From contig CM039464.1 of assembly GCA_022414725.1 (NCBI GenBank), positions 4,917,450-4,981,449 on the forward strand: a DNA stretch of 64,000 nt. The letters are read 5' to 3'. The notes under the pieces were generated by a model. The model searched no databases and had not been told where the DNA came from. It saw only the letters and a list, made by a program, of their open reading frames with translations. The DNA is from Microglena sp. YARC (taxonomy: Eukaryota; Chlorophyta; Chlorophyceae; Chlamydomonadales; Chlamydomonadaceae). The stretch's first letter is position 1. Each line of letters begins with the position of its first letter. Shown here in pieces: positions 1 through 9,789 of the stretch. Made by a program: the position numbers and the translations under genes.

Positions 1-1360
1 TGGAACTAAGATTTTCCTCCACTAAATAGTAGAGAGAGAGGGTTCGTTACATAAACTCAGCAAATCACTGCCGAGACAGGACAGCAGCACAACCTGCCGA
101 CCATCCAATTTTATAACACGGTAGCACGAGGGTTTTTGAAGGCACCCCCACAAACCTGAAAACAAACTAGAGGCGGAAAGGGGAGGGATGCCGGGAGAGG
201 CAAACCAGAGCACCAAGCCCAACAAACACAAGAGAAGAGGGCTGAGCCGAAAGAGCTGAAGGCCAATCAAGGGCACGCGCTATGAATACCCTAATATGCA
301 GCGATAATGCCCTTAACAGAAAAAGCACTAGGGTATAGGGTTTAAACTGTAAACCTTAAACCCTAAATACCACTCCATATATCGTATATGTTGGTAGGAT
401 AGCGTGATATATATATTATGTATCTATATTTGTGATTGAACCACCGTCCACAAAGCTGCGTCATATCTCTCGTGGGTCTCGTGGTCGGTGCCCCTGGGCA
501 AGCACGGCTTTCGGCGGGCCCCCTTTTTGCTCTTACTATTCGGAGGTCGGCAGTTCGATTCTCATCAGGAGTACCTGAGCCTAGGATTTCCTTGAACTGG
601 GCCTGGGACTCTGAGCCAGAGGAATCAGTACAGCGCCCTTTATCTAGACCATGGAATCGGGCAATTGAAGTACGATAATAGAGCACGATGTAACCGTGTT
701 TTTCTACCATCTTCAGGGTTGGTTCATTTGCCATTGTTTCTTCTCTTTGGAAATGTCAAGGCTTTTGCCTGTAATATCCCCTTGATCTCATACTGATTTT
801 CCAAAATAAGAGTTTGAAATCGTTATTGTACGATAATTGAAAGTATCATACGATATTGACAGCCTTAGGTAAACCAAACCCATTTATTGATTAGATTCGC
901 CTCAACTGGAGTCGAACGCCTGCGGAAGTAGATGGCAACAATCATCATCTGCGAGTCCACCATGTACCATCCAATCTTCTTCTTCTTACCCGAACAACCA
1001 AACAAGCAACCACCATGGGTTATGCAAAACAAAATGAGAGACCAAGCCGATGGAAGGGGGGTCAAGACGCTTAATTGTGTACTGCGTTACAAGCCACTTA
1101 GTACTATCCATTCAAGCTCTCCTTGTCTCCAACCTGCAAAGGGAGGGGCAAAGCGCAGGGTTATTATGGGAAGGCAGGAAAAGGTCTCAGTCATAGCGCA
1201 GCACCATGGTAATACTAGGCGCCTGTTGTGGTGAGGTCCCAGCTTTCGGCCCCCCTAAGAGCAACCCCAAATGGTTAAGGTAAGTACTTTAGCACCCCAA
1301 AACACCGAGGTTACTAATTTAGCATACATGCTACAAGTAGCACCTTGTTATACCTTACTA
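1..1360. other. No recognisable gene; left edge of window
   Basis: I see no conserved protein in either strand here. Open frames are short and unlike any family I know. A degenerate TTTAGGG-type telomere-like motif (minus sense) lies at about 338-366, too short to be a telomere. Around 545-570 there is a B-box-like stretch (AGTTCGATTCTC), but no convincing A box or tRNA fold, so it may be a decayed Pol III element. Confidence 0.4.
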
Positions 1361-1515
1361 TGTTACGGTCCAGGGGTAGGCAAAATAGGTTAAAGGGAGT
1401 TGCCTGACCGTATAGGAAGGGCTTAAAAAGAAAAAGCACTGATGCACTGAACACCAAACAAACATTTAACCGACAGGGAACCTGAGTTCGTTTGTGGCAC
1501 CCTGAAACAAACCCT
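1361..1515 (+). repeat. Dispersed repeat family R1, copy 1
   Basis: Begins TGTTACGGTCCAGGGGTAGG and ends near GAGTTCGTTTGTGGCACC. The same order of short conserved blocks (GTCCAGGGGTAGGC, AAGGGCTTAAAA, ACCGACAGGG, CTGAGTTCGT) recurs at 1838-1975, 6804-6925 and, partially, 11766-11830. It is about 120-155 bp long, has no coding potential, and I see no clear terminal inverted repeat. Probably a small non-autonomous element. Confidence 0.7.
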
Positions 1516-1837
1516 AGCTAAGTAAGAAGGGCAATGTAACAAGTCATAGGCAGCATCGCAAGCGCAAGCAAAATAGGCCGGGAGTGTTGGCATAGGTTTC
1601 AACTGGACCAAAGCCAGTTATTAACGAGACAGTTAGTTGAGACAGTTTGCTCTGTGTCAGAAGGTCGGACAGCAAGGTAGCCCTGGGGCTCCCGCTCCTG
1701 CCTCTGCCAAAAAATACAGACATGTCGTTCAACTGTCTACACATACAAGTGCTTTCCGTAATATTTGTGTCGATAGTGAGAGGTTGTGTATGTGTGTATG
1801 TACGTATGTATGATTGATTGTACGAATGTATGTAGGA

Positions 1838-1975
1838 ATGTCACAGTCCAGGTGCAGGCCAAATAGGACTAAGGGACTTGTTCTAACGTGACGGCAAGGG
1901 CTAAAAAGTAAAGGCATTGATGAACTGAACCCCAAACAACCGCCGGGGGGCTTGGGTTTGTGCTACAGTGACAAA
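1838..1975 (+). repeat. Dispersed repeat family R1, copy 2
   Basis: A diverged copy of the element at 1361-1515: it shares CAGTCCAGGTGCAGGC, a block ending in AAGGGCTAAAAAGTAAAGGC, and a 3' TTTGTGCTACAGT. Between copies 1 and 2 (1516-1837) I see only unrecognised sequence with a TATG-rich stretch around 1795-1830. Confidence 0.6.
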
Positions 1976-2159
1976 GTAATCCTACCATTATAACTAAATT
2001 GTAATCCCACAAGGGATGATAATTGACTTGTGCGATTAAGAGTGGTTAGTTGGATGGTTTGAGTGGTCTTAGTTGTGGATGGTGGTGTCGGGTGTGTGGT
2101 GGAAGACCCCTTGGAGTTGTGGTGTGGGCTTGTCTTGAGGTCAACAGCGGCCTGCCAAA

Positions 2160-2307
2160 GACAGATTCCCCCTTCGGTCGCTCTGGGCGTTGCAGGTCGT
2201 TGTCAACCGCGATGGTAGCTTGTCCACTTCAGGTAGAAGACCGCTCCCTACCCGCGTACGACAGGTTCCCTTAACACCACGCCCCACCAGGCGTTATCAT
2301 TATCATA
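2160..2307 (+). mobile_element. SINE copy A (body and 3' tail; head diverged)
   Basis: From CTTCGGTCGCTCTGGGCGTT onward this matches the body of the complete SINE at 13420-13626. It ends with the same tail, CTTAACACCACGCCCC then CCAGGCGTTATC. The tRNA-like head with A and B boxes cannot be recognised upstream, so this copy is 5' truncated or decayed. The sequence between about 2310 and 2540 holds nothing I recognise. Confidence 0.75.
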
Positions 2308-2548
2308 ACAGAACTCGGTGAGCTTAGTACAGGTGGGAACTATTACTACTACTATTACCATTGCACTGTTACGAACCCTTGAACTCACGGCCATGTTTTC
2401 AATGCCATGATTATCAACCTGTTAACTAAGTACCGGCCAATTCCAATGGAAGGTTGCCTTAAGACCACCACTTAATACTGTGCCGCCAGGCCCAGGCTTT
2501 AAAATGCTTAGTACAGATGGGCAATTGCCGAGGTGCTTCTGTTGTAAG

Positions 2549-2685
2549 TAGGGAACGGCAATATGATATCAAGTGATGACGTCAGTTTGACTGGGCAGAA
2601 GTTACCACGTATATACACTTCCGAAAGATGCAATTTGTATGATATCTTGTGATATCATACTCGCCTTAGGATATGCCAGTCCCTA
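2549..2685. mobile_element. hAT-like MITE, family M1 copy 1
   Basis: Starts TAGGGAACGGCAATATGATA and ends in sequence whose reverse complement begins TAGGGACTGGCA, giving short imperfect terminal inverted repeats. It is flanked by a near-perfect 8-bp duplication (GTTGTAAG at 2541-2548, GTAGTAAG at 2686-2693). An 8-bp target duplication and TAGGG/CAGGG termini are typical of the hAT superfamily. The inside is rich in the palindrome TGATATCA. No transposase is present, so it would be non-autonomous. Confidence 0.7.
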
Positions 2686-2693
2686 GTAGTAAG

Positions 2694-3024
2694 ACCCAAG
2701 TGTACACACACCCTCAAATACAACCGACCTGTACCTGAACAAGTCTTAGTCTAATACGCTTAGTTGCTCCTTGGTTTCCGAGGGTGTCGCGCATGGGGGC
2801 TTGGAATTGGTAGACGGTGAGCAGCCAAAAATTGGCTGAAAAACATATAACATGTAACATCCAACCTCAACACCTCCCACTCTTTCTTCACTGCCTGGCC
2901 TGCACACTCTTATCTAGCAGCACCTCATTCATGAGAGACATCTGCAACAGGCTCCACATACAGGTCATCATTCCCTGCTGACTACATACAACATTCCGTT
3001 CTGGTTACACAATCAAGTACTCAC
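2694..3024. other. 3' flank of RPL23
   Basis: Lies just beyond the RPL23 stop codon on the minus strand, so it probably contains that gene's 3' untranslated region. I see no other gene and no clear polyadenylation consensus that I would defend. Confidence 0.4.
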
Positions 3025-3562
3025 TTAAACGATGGAGTTGGCGGCACTGGCAATACGAGGCCACAGATCGGCGCACTCCTTGGCAACTGGGCCAGTGATG
3101 GCAGAGCCTGGTAGGGGTGAGAAATGTATGGGTGTGCGTGTGGGTAGGTGGGGGGGGGGGGGGGGGGGGGGAGGGGGGGAGGGGATGGAGAGGTGTGGGA
3201 GAGGGGAAGGAGGGCGCACTCCTTGGCAACTGGGCCAGTGATGGCAGAGCCTGGTAGGGGTGAGAAATGTGTGTGTGTGTGCGTGTGTGTGTGTGGGGGG
3301 GGGGGGGGATGGAGAGGTGTGGGAGAGGGGGGGAGAGGCACACTCCTTGGCAACTGGGCCAGTTATGGCAGAGCCTGGTAGGGGTGAGAAATGTGTGGGT
3401 GCGTGTGTGCGTGTGTGAGACTGATAGGGGAGTGAGTGTGTGAGAGCCTGGTGGGGGAGTGAGTATGTGAGTGAGAGCCTGATGATGAAGTGTGTGTGAG
3501 TGAGAGCCTGGTGGGGAAGGGAGAGTGTGTGAGCCTTATAGGGGAGAGAGTGTGTAAGGACC

Positions 3563-3643
<81 letters not shown>

Positions 3644-4358
3644 GAGAGTGAGTTATCGGCTCAAAACCTAGTTATGGCTGGGCCGGAAGTGTGAAGGAAT
3701 ACACAAAGAGCAAGCGATGTGCTTGGGCGTGGCAGCTGCTAGGCAGCTCCCTGTCCGTGTCCTTGGGTGCTGGGGCAGGGTGGAGCTGAGTGCAAGGGTG
3801 CTCGGGTGATGATGCCTTGTCCGGTGAGACAACAACGGTGGGGCAGGGTGGAGCTGAGTGCTAGGGGGTGGTGGCAGGGTGAAGCAGAGCGCTAGGGGGA
3901 TAGAATGCTGAAGTGGTAGAGTGGTAGGATGCTTGAGTGGTGCTGGTAGCATGCTAGGCAGCTCCCTGTCCGTGTCCTTGGGTGAAACCTGTGGCCAGCT
4001 GGTGCGCCTGAATACTGACATGTCGAGCATTCCCATGCATGTGACAGCTTTCTGCTTGACCCAGTGGCTGGCTAATGGAGCTGCCTAGAAGCTGCTACGC
4101 ATTGACAACGACACAATGGGAGTTCACCTAGTACATGCACTCCATGCAGCTATTCTCCTCCCCCACAATACCCCACCCGCAACAATCGTTCACAAACCCA
4201 ACACAAATATGTACTCCCCCCATCAGCTACCCTTCATCTTTCCCTTGGGGTTGACTACAGCACACCCCTATTCTCCAAGTAGCTGTTATACCCCGCCCCC
4301 CCTCCTCCCAAAACACCCACACGGGTCCAACACGCGTATGCTCGCCCAATGTAGCCCC

Positions 4359-4389
<31 letters not shown>

Positions 4390-5826
4390 ACACAACGCAA
4401 AACCTGCACACATCACCTGACCTTCATCTCTCCCTCGGGGTTGACAATGGCACCAGCGCTATCATTGAAGTACATGTCCCCATTCTTCCTCAACCCAACA
4501 AGTACACACCCAAAACCACCCTTCATCTATACCTTGGGGTTGACAATAAACACGGCGTTGTCCTCTTGGTAGATGTAGTCGTTCTCCGCCCACCCCAGCT
4601 CACCCCAAAACAAGTACACACACCCAACACCTACCCTTCATCTTTCCCATGGTCTTGACAATTACACCAGCGTTATCCTTGAAGTAGGTGTAGCCATTGT
4701 CCCCCACCCCCACCCCAGCCCTCCCAAACCCCACCCACACCCAACACCTACCCTTCATCTCTCCCTTGGGGTTGACAATGACACCTGCGTTGTCCTCAAA
4801 GTAGATGAAGGTACCCTCCTTTCTCCTCCAGGGCTTGCGCTGGCGGATGACCACACCAGGGGTGACTGGGAGCAGACGGGGGAGGAGTGTGAGGAAGTGT
4901 GTGTGCTTGCATGAGTGTGCCCATGCGTCCCTTTGTGTGTCCCACTGGGTGTTCATTTGTTTGCGTGAGCGCGCATGCCAAGACAAAGCCACCTGCCACA
5001 TCTTCCTCAACTTGGGATTTCATTTTCTACCTCTGTATATGATCATTCCACCAGCTGGCCTCACCTAGCCTGCCCTGCTCACACCACCTGTCAACTGAAT
5101 TGTGCTTTGTCCCAGTCCTAGGGCAGCCCAAGCCACCTGCCACCTTCATTTCTTCCTCAACTTGGGATTTCAATTTCTACCTCTGAATATGATGATGCCA
5201 CCTATCCTGCCCTGCCCACGCCATCTGCAGACTGCATTGTGCGTAGTCCCAGTCAAGAGGCAGCCCAAGCCACCTGCCACCTTCACCTCTTCCTTAACTT
5301 GGGATTTCCCTTTCTACTTCTGCACATGCTTTTTCTACCGCTGGCCCCTTAGCCGGCCCTGCCACGCCACCTGTCAACTGCATTGTGATTGTAACAGTTC
5401 CCGGGCAGCCCAAGCACCTGCTACCTACTTCTTCCTCAAGTCGGGCTTCCCTTCTTGACACCTGCAGATGATATGTCACAGGGCCGGCAGCGGGCAAACC
5501 TGTTCAAGCGAGCTCCCATCCGCAAACGGAATCACGTACAGATTCTTAGCACCAGTTGTCAGGCGAGTTGCATGACTGCAGCCACTGGGAGACCCAGGGC
5601 CATGCGAAACTTGTTACCAGAGGCACCTCCTTTCTTCTGCGAATCGCAAAAAAAACAGGTTGCGCAGGGGAGGGGGGATGTGAGTGGGGTGGCGGGAGGA
5701 GTTTAGCGAGGCGATAGGGAACAAGCAACTCGCGAGCAGTCAAGAAATCGTACGCACCGACGCCATGAGAGCAAATTCTGAAAGAGAGTCTCCGAGGAGC
5801 GCGCGAGGTAATAAATGTACTGACAT
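3025..5826 (-). CDS. RPL23: 60S ribosomal protein L23 (uL14), spliced, exon 2 frame-damaged
   Basis: Encodes uL14, a universally conserved protein of the large ribosomal subunit that contacts 28S rRNA at the subunit interface. Exons on the minus strand: a tentative 2-codon exon 1 at 5826-5821 (ATGTCA, then GT); exon 2 at 5636-5429 ([18 protein letters not shown], then degraded AKNLY and GRLNRLPAA, ending [10 protein letters not shown]); exon 3 at 4865-4752 ([32 protein letters not shown]); exon 4 at 3107-3025 ([20 protein letters not shown], then AANSIV and TAA). Exon 3 ends with phase-1 G before GTAGGT and joins GC of exon 4 to restore Gly. The summed length is about 137 codons against the usual 140. 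Exon 2 needs several 1-2-base corrections to read through, so this is either a damaged copy or a badly called sequence. All three introns between exons 2-4 and their edges carry tandem duplications. Confidence 0.88.
3065..3400 (-). repeat. Tandem triplication of RPL23 intron 3 acceptor plus exon 4 start
   Basis: Three units, with exon-like starts at 3374, 3250 and 3107. Each carries pyrimidine-rich intron end, CTACCAG, then sequence encoding [12 protein letters not shown]. Only the last unit (3107) continues into DLWPRIAS and the stop codon. The units are separated by G-runs and GTGT tracts and have periods of 124 and 143 bp. The two extra units are therefore decoy acceptor/exon starts. Confidence 0.85.
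3400..3660 (+). repeat. Low-complexity tract with (GA)n microsatellite
   Basis: Degenerate repeats of a unit containing GAGAGCCTGGTGGGGGAGTG lead into an uninterrupted GA dinucleotide run at about 3567-3641. It lies within the large third intron of RPL23. Confidence 0.85.
3733..4094. mobile_element. MITE family M2, long copy
   Basis: Begins CAGCTGCTAGGCAGCTCC and ends GGAGCTGCCTAGAAGCTG, an inverted pair. The same termini bound two 147-bp elements at 9643-9789 and 17493-17639. This copy is longer (362 bp), and an internal stretch (CTAGGCAGCTCCCTGTCCGT) is repeated at about 3951-3980, suggesting a nested or duplicated terminus. No transposase; no target duplication seen. Confidence 0.6.
4205..4850 (-). 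repeat. Tandem array of RPL23 exon 3 end plus splice donor, about five units
   Basis: On the minus strand five successive units encode versions of [17 protein letters not shown] followed by a G/GT donor-like site. The true unit is at about 4840-4751. Copies lie near 4700-4640 ([17 protein letters not shown]), 4590-4525, 4490-4425 ([17 protein letters not shown]) and 4285-4225, increasingly degraded. Spacing is roughly 100-200 bp. A CA/poly-C tract at 4355-4395 interrupts the array. Confidence 0.85.
4985..5455 (-). repeat. Tandem array of RPL23 exon 2 end plus donor, four units
   Basis: Four units of roughly 120-140 bp, each containing on the plus strand a CAGCCCAAGC(C)ACCTGC block followed by CTTCCTCAA(G/C)T(C/T)GGG. 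On the minus strand this is the exon 2 end (GKPDLRKK in the genuine copy at 5455-5429, degraded to KSQVEEE in the others) followed by the start of intron 2. The units lie within what would be intron 2. Confidence 0.8.
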
Positions 5827-6800
5827 GACGGCCTTGACGGCACGTACTCAGGGTGGGTGTTTCGGTGGGAATTATCCGGAGGTCCTGGATTTCACGGGGA
5901 ACAATGGTCTCCACATCCCGATCAATCGACACTGTCTTGACTTCACGAGGCATTGGCGTGCTCCACCGGTCACGAAGGGGTTTATCGAACGGGGGGGACT
6001 TCCCCCTTGGGACTTCCCCGTCTCCAAGGCAGATTTGGGAGGTTCTGTCATGCAGGATAACGTATTAAGGCACATTAAAATTATTTTCGTGCATGAAGTA
6101 GATTTTGCTCATAGCTCCTACATGGCTCTCTAAAACTGCACAAATCATAGATTTTGAACATCGTTACATCAGAACACGAACTACCCTTGACCTAACAACC
6201 TAAACCCATCGGGCTACTCATTGAACTTGAACATGGTTACATGGCTCAGCCAGCTGCTCACCGTCTTCGACAGGAAAAACAGAATATTCAATAGGTATTG
6301 ATAGGTTCAAAATATCGTCCTTCAAAGAAACCAATACGATCGGGTACTACACATGTCTACATCAGCATAACCCTATTTGGATCGATCAGGCTTTTCTGTA
6401 CAAGCTCTATTACATTACATTACATTACATGTTAAAGTCTACTAAATTAATCGATTCTGTAAACTTGGTGAGTTGATGAATTTGGGGGTGTGCTTACGTT
6501 AGAGCTTCAAGGGGAGTTGGGGTTGCTTTTGGGGGACAAAAAAGCTGCAGCAGAAGCATCCCATATAGCGCTACGGAACTCAATAGAGCTACAAAGAGAC
6601 AGTGTTCCTGTCTTGAAAAATACCTGTATGTGATTGCATTCCGTACTCAAGAGTGTGGTGCAGTAATGTTTAGCAGGGTGCTTCAGGGGGGGGAAGGGGG
6701 TGGGGGGGGGGGAGGTGGGGGGGTGGGGGGGGGGTTCAAACCCTTATCCTAACAATAATAATAGAATGAACAATTACACTACCGGTTGAATGTATGTTTG
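5827..6800. other. 5' flank of RPL23 and unrecognised sequence
   Basis: Upstream of the tentative RPL23 start, so the promoter should lie in the first few hundred bases, but I recognise no defined element. A plus-strand frame of 149 codons at 5684-6133 matches nothing I know and overlaps RPL23 sequence. A G-rich run sits at 6687-6734, and TACAT/TTACAT microrepeats at 6411-6430. Confidence 0.35.
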
Positions 6801-6803
6801 TTG

Positions 6804-6925
6804 TAACAGTCCAGGGGTAGGCTAAATGGACTTGCCCAACCGTGTAGGAAGGGCTTAAAAACTGACGACTGAACAGCAAGCAATCGTTTTACCGACAGGG
6901 GCCTGAGTTCGTGCTACAGTAATCA
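6804..6925 (+). repeat. Dispersed repeat family R1, copy 3
   Basis: Shares GTAACAGTCCAGGGGTAGGC, GTGTAGGAAGGGCTTAAAAA, ACCGACAGGG and CCTGAGTTCGTGCTACAGT with the copy at 1361-1515, in the same order and orientation. Confidence 0.7.
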
Positions 6926-7186
6926 TTTAAGTCTACAACATTCAACTACCGGAGTACCGGTATACAGCTTCATGGTCGAGGAGGGATCAACTCTATATGA
7001 TCAGGATGCTTTGCTTTGAATTGATTCTGTTACTGCCGAAGACGGCGAGCAGCCTTAAAGGCTGGAGCCATGTAACCAAGTTCAAGTTCTAGATTATCAG
7101 GACTTCAGGAGCTAATTGAAACGAACACTTGATGATGTGGCTACCTGGTGCCTACAACCATATTTATGTAGGAGTGTACCGGTATG

Positions 7187-7356
7187 TAGGGAACGGCAAA
7201 TCATATGATGCTGACCAAAGACGAGTATGATATCATATGATATCATACACAAATCATATGATTTAATATCATATGATATGATGCACCAGGCCAAAGTTAC
7301 CTAGTCAGACCGCCGGCATCATATGATATCATATGATATCATATTGCCGACCCCAA
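7187..7356. mobile_element. hAT-like MITE, family M1 copy 2
   Basis: Starts TAGGGAACGGCAA and ends in the reverse complement of TTGGGGTCGGCAATATGATA. It is flanked by CGGTATG on both sides (7180-7186 and 7357-7363), consistent with a 7-8-bp target duplication. The inside is made almost entirely of ATCATATGAT/TGATATCA palindromes, so it could form a long hairpin. No coding capacity. Confidence 0.75.
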
Positions 7357-7674
7357 CGGTATGTATGTATTGGTCTGAGGAGGCATTAACTCTAGATTAT
7401 CAGTAATTTTAGGCGGAGCCCCCAGGGTCTACCCGGGGGGTCAACCCTGACTATCTCATCGGACGCTCAGAGCCCCCACCCTCCCATTTAATCGGACGCT
7501 CCCTCCTCCAGCCGAGCCCCCCCCCCCCACCCCCTCCATTGGATCAGTGGACAGCGGACGGGTGGTACAGCCAACTCAGGCAACACCTTATCATTAACAC
7601 GCGGGACCACCACCCAGACTGGGATATCTACCCCGGCAAAGACCACATCCAGGATGGTACCCTGAATGACCACC

Positions 7675-7735
7675 TACCCCCCCCACACACACACACACAC
7701 CACCACACCACACACACACACACACCACCACCAAC
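7675..7735 (+). repeat. CA-rich microsatellite
   Basis: CACACACA and CACCACCACA run inside LINE copy 2, at the position where the other copy has only a short CCACCTCCCC stretch. Confidence 0.8.
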
Positions 7736-7959
7736 AGCTCAACAACGGGGGATACGTACGACTACTCACCAACAAGCGTCGGTTATATACCCCTCCCCAA
7801 CTCCACTCCTCACCAAGATACCATACCATCAAGGCACACTCTCCCCACCTCTGGACCCTACACAGCACAGGAACCTTTGCTGGAGACGTAGCCACTCTCC
7901 TATCACAGCACAGACACTACCATCTCCAATCTCTCCCATGTCATACATCAAGCTATGTC

Positions 7960-8300
7960 TTAGGAGTGGTGTTGGTGTTAGTGCTGGTTGAAGGAGTCGG
8001 TGTTAATAGTGGTGTTTGGAGTGTTGTTGTTGTTAGAGTTGCTGTTAAGAGTGCTATCGGACTCAGAAAAGGAAGACAAATCCAGCAGATGGTGTTAGTG
8101 TTAGTGATATGAGTGGTGTTTGGAGTGGTGTTTTGAGTGGTGTTATGAGTGGTGTTATGAGTGGTGTTTTGAGTGGTGTTAGGAGTGGTGTTAGGAGTGG
8201 TGTTAGGAGTGGTGTTAGGAGTGGTGTTAGGAGTGGTGTTTGGAGTGGTGTTAGGAGTGGTGTTAGGAGTGGTGCTTGGAGTGGTGTTAGGAGTGGTGTT
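7960..8300 (+). repeat. 12-bp minisatellite (GGTGTTAGGAGT) inside LINE copy 2
   Basis: More than 15 tandem copies of GGTGTTAGGAGT and variants (GGTGTTTGGAGT, GGTGTTATGAGT). In the intact LINE the corresponding point (44030-44065) has only about 35 bp between the same flanks (AAGCTATGTC and GACCT...ACAAATCACC here). The array therefore grew after insertion of the LINE. It reads in frame as a GVRS repeat, but that is a by-product of the 12-bp period. Confidence 0.9.
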
Positions 8301-8975
8301 GACCTAGACAAATCACCTCCTCTAATGAGTCCCACCTTCCATGGGAAACACCCCTACCCCATTGGCCAGCTGTTTGGCCTAGGACCCCACTGCTACATCC
8401 AACCTTGGTACGGGGGAAACACACACCTCACCAACCAGAACCCTGGAGAGGCCCACAAGGATGTTAGATAGGCACTAGGCAGTGCCATTCATGCTCACAC
8501 CCTTGATATCCCCACGTGCACCGTCCTCTTGGTCCCACACAAACCCACCTATGCCCATAACACCCTCCTAAATCACCCATGGGTAATAGAACTAGCTACT
8601 CTGCCCCCCATGGACAAACCTTCACCCCCTCCCTAATCTGGACGGGGGGTAAGCTCACCCCTGCCAAGAGACACAGGGGAATCTACAAACTTGTTTACAA
8701 ACTATTAAAAAAAATTAAAAAGTTAAAAAAAAAATCTCAAATCCAGCTGGCATGCCAAATACCCCCACAACCCACCGTGCACCCACCACATGGGACCAAA
8801 CCATGAGGGACATGCACGCCATATGGGGGCCACTTCCATCCCCCGACCAGGTCCCCCCCCCCCCCCCAACCCACACACACACTCCCCAAGTGGGCCTTCC
8901 TAACACACCTGCCCAAGGCACTTCGCTCCCTCTTACGACATGGGTACAACAACCCAGTCTTATGGCCCCCCTCTG

Positions 8976-9476
8976 TTAGTAAAGTTGGGGGGGGGGGGGG
9001 GGGGGGGGGGGCATAAGATTTAGACTGCGGCGATTTAACCTTGCTGAGTGTAATACCCACCACCACCACCACCACCACACCACCACATCCCATCACCCAA
9101 CTCCTGCCTCCCCCCTCCCGACTCCTGCCCCCCCGTCCCCCTGATAATAAAGTGGTGGTGGTGGTGGCGGGGGTGGTGGCGGGGGGCGGGCGACTTGGAA
9201 TAAGTAGATGGTGAGCAGCCCATAGTTGGTTGAAAAAACAATTAACAGTACAATCCAATTTAATTCTGCAGCACTCTGATAGCGATCTGCACTCGGGAGT
9301 GTGGTGTAGTGGTGTTTATGCTACCCATGTTTACTCAGGTCACAGACAGTGAGCAGCCTGGAGGCTGATAGACCATGTATGTAAGAAAAACAAATCAAAG
9401 TTAACTTGATTCTGACCGCTCGGGTGGCTTCCACTCCTTATCCTGCCGCCGTATACAATCGCTGTATTGTGCGTAT
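8976..9476. other. G-run, (CCA/GGT) microsatellite and unrecognised sequence
   Basis: A poly-G run at about 8986-9011, then CACCACCACC at 9058-9085 and GGTGGTGGTGG at 9153-9180, which together can pair as an inverted repeat. The rest has no recognisable gene. Confidence 0.6.
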
Positions 9477-9551
9477 TCAGGGGGAAAGAGCGTCTTGAAC
9501 ATCTTTTCCATATCTATAAGCCACTGCCATATCCAGGGGGGTACGACCATC
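9477..9551 (-). CDS. Ankyrin-repeat exon, terminal fragment
   Basis: After an AATGTAG acceptor at 9555-9552 the minus strand reads DGRTPLDMAVAYRYGKDVQD, then ALSP and TGA. DGRTPLxxAxxYG is the start of an ankyrin repeat, a protein-protein interaction module of about 33 residues. It looks like the last exon of an ankyrin-repeat protein whose other recognisable exon is at 12138-12239. A -1 shift would keep the frame open for another 25 codons, so the exact end is uncertain. Confidence 0.55.
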   Translation of the reverse strand, partial: DGRTPLDMAVAYRYGKDVQDALSP

Positions 9552-9642
9552 CTACATTGTGGCAAGGCACATGCAGAAATCAAGGTCAGCAGTGGCGATG
9601 ATGGGTCATGGGGATCAGGGGTTCTTTTTTTGACTTTTTGCG

Positions 9643-9789
9643 CAGCTTCTAGGCAGCTCTCTGAAACAGCCACTATGCTACACCCAGATATTTTAGCAGT
9701 TTTGGGCAGCTGATTGTGTCAGCTTCAAGATGCACTAGTATACGTAAGGTTCGCCAGAATAGCCAGTCAGGGAAGCTGCCTAGAAGCTG
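9643..9789. mobile_element. MITE family M2, 147-bp copy
   Basis: Begins CAGCTTCTAGGCAGCT and ends AGCTGCCTAGAAGCTG, a perfect inverted pair of 16 bp. It has the same length and termini as the copy at 17493-17639. It has CAG...CTG ends, no coding content and no visible target duplication at this copy. Confidence 0.75.

Larger units (their letters stand above)
7540..8975 (+). mobile_element. Degraded LINE copy 2 (middle part)
   Basis: Parallels the LINE at 43050-46236. The stretch from GGTACAGCCAACTCAGGC to CAGACTGGGATATC matches 43665-43730. Then follow an ACTCACCAACA block, a CACTCTCCCCACCT block, and the part encoding a [15 protein letters not shown] segment (8515-8575, against 44275-44330). 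It covers a region equivalent to about 43640-44650 of the other copy, is full of stops and frameshifts, and ends at a G-run. A minisatellite has expanded inside it (7960-8300), and an A-rich insertion lies at 8700-8740. RNase H and the 3' tail are missing. Confidence 0.8.

Noticed and set aside
338..366. Telomere or telomere remnant
   Set aside because: Only two or three degenerate TTTAGGG-like units here, and one or two at 15290; too little to call.
5684..6133. 149-codon plus-strand gene
   Set aside because: It overlaps the RPL23 5' region, resembles no family, and lacks supporting splice or codon evidence.
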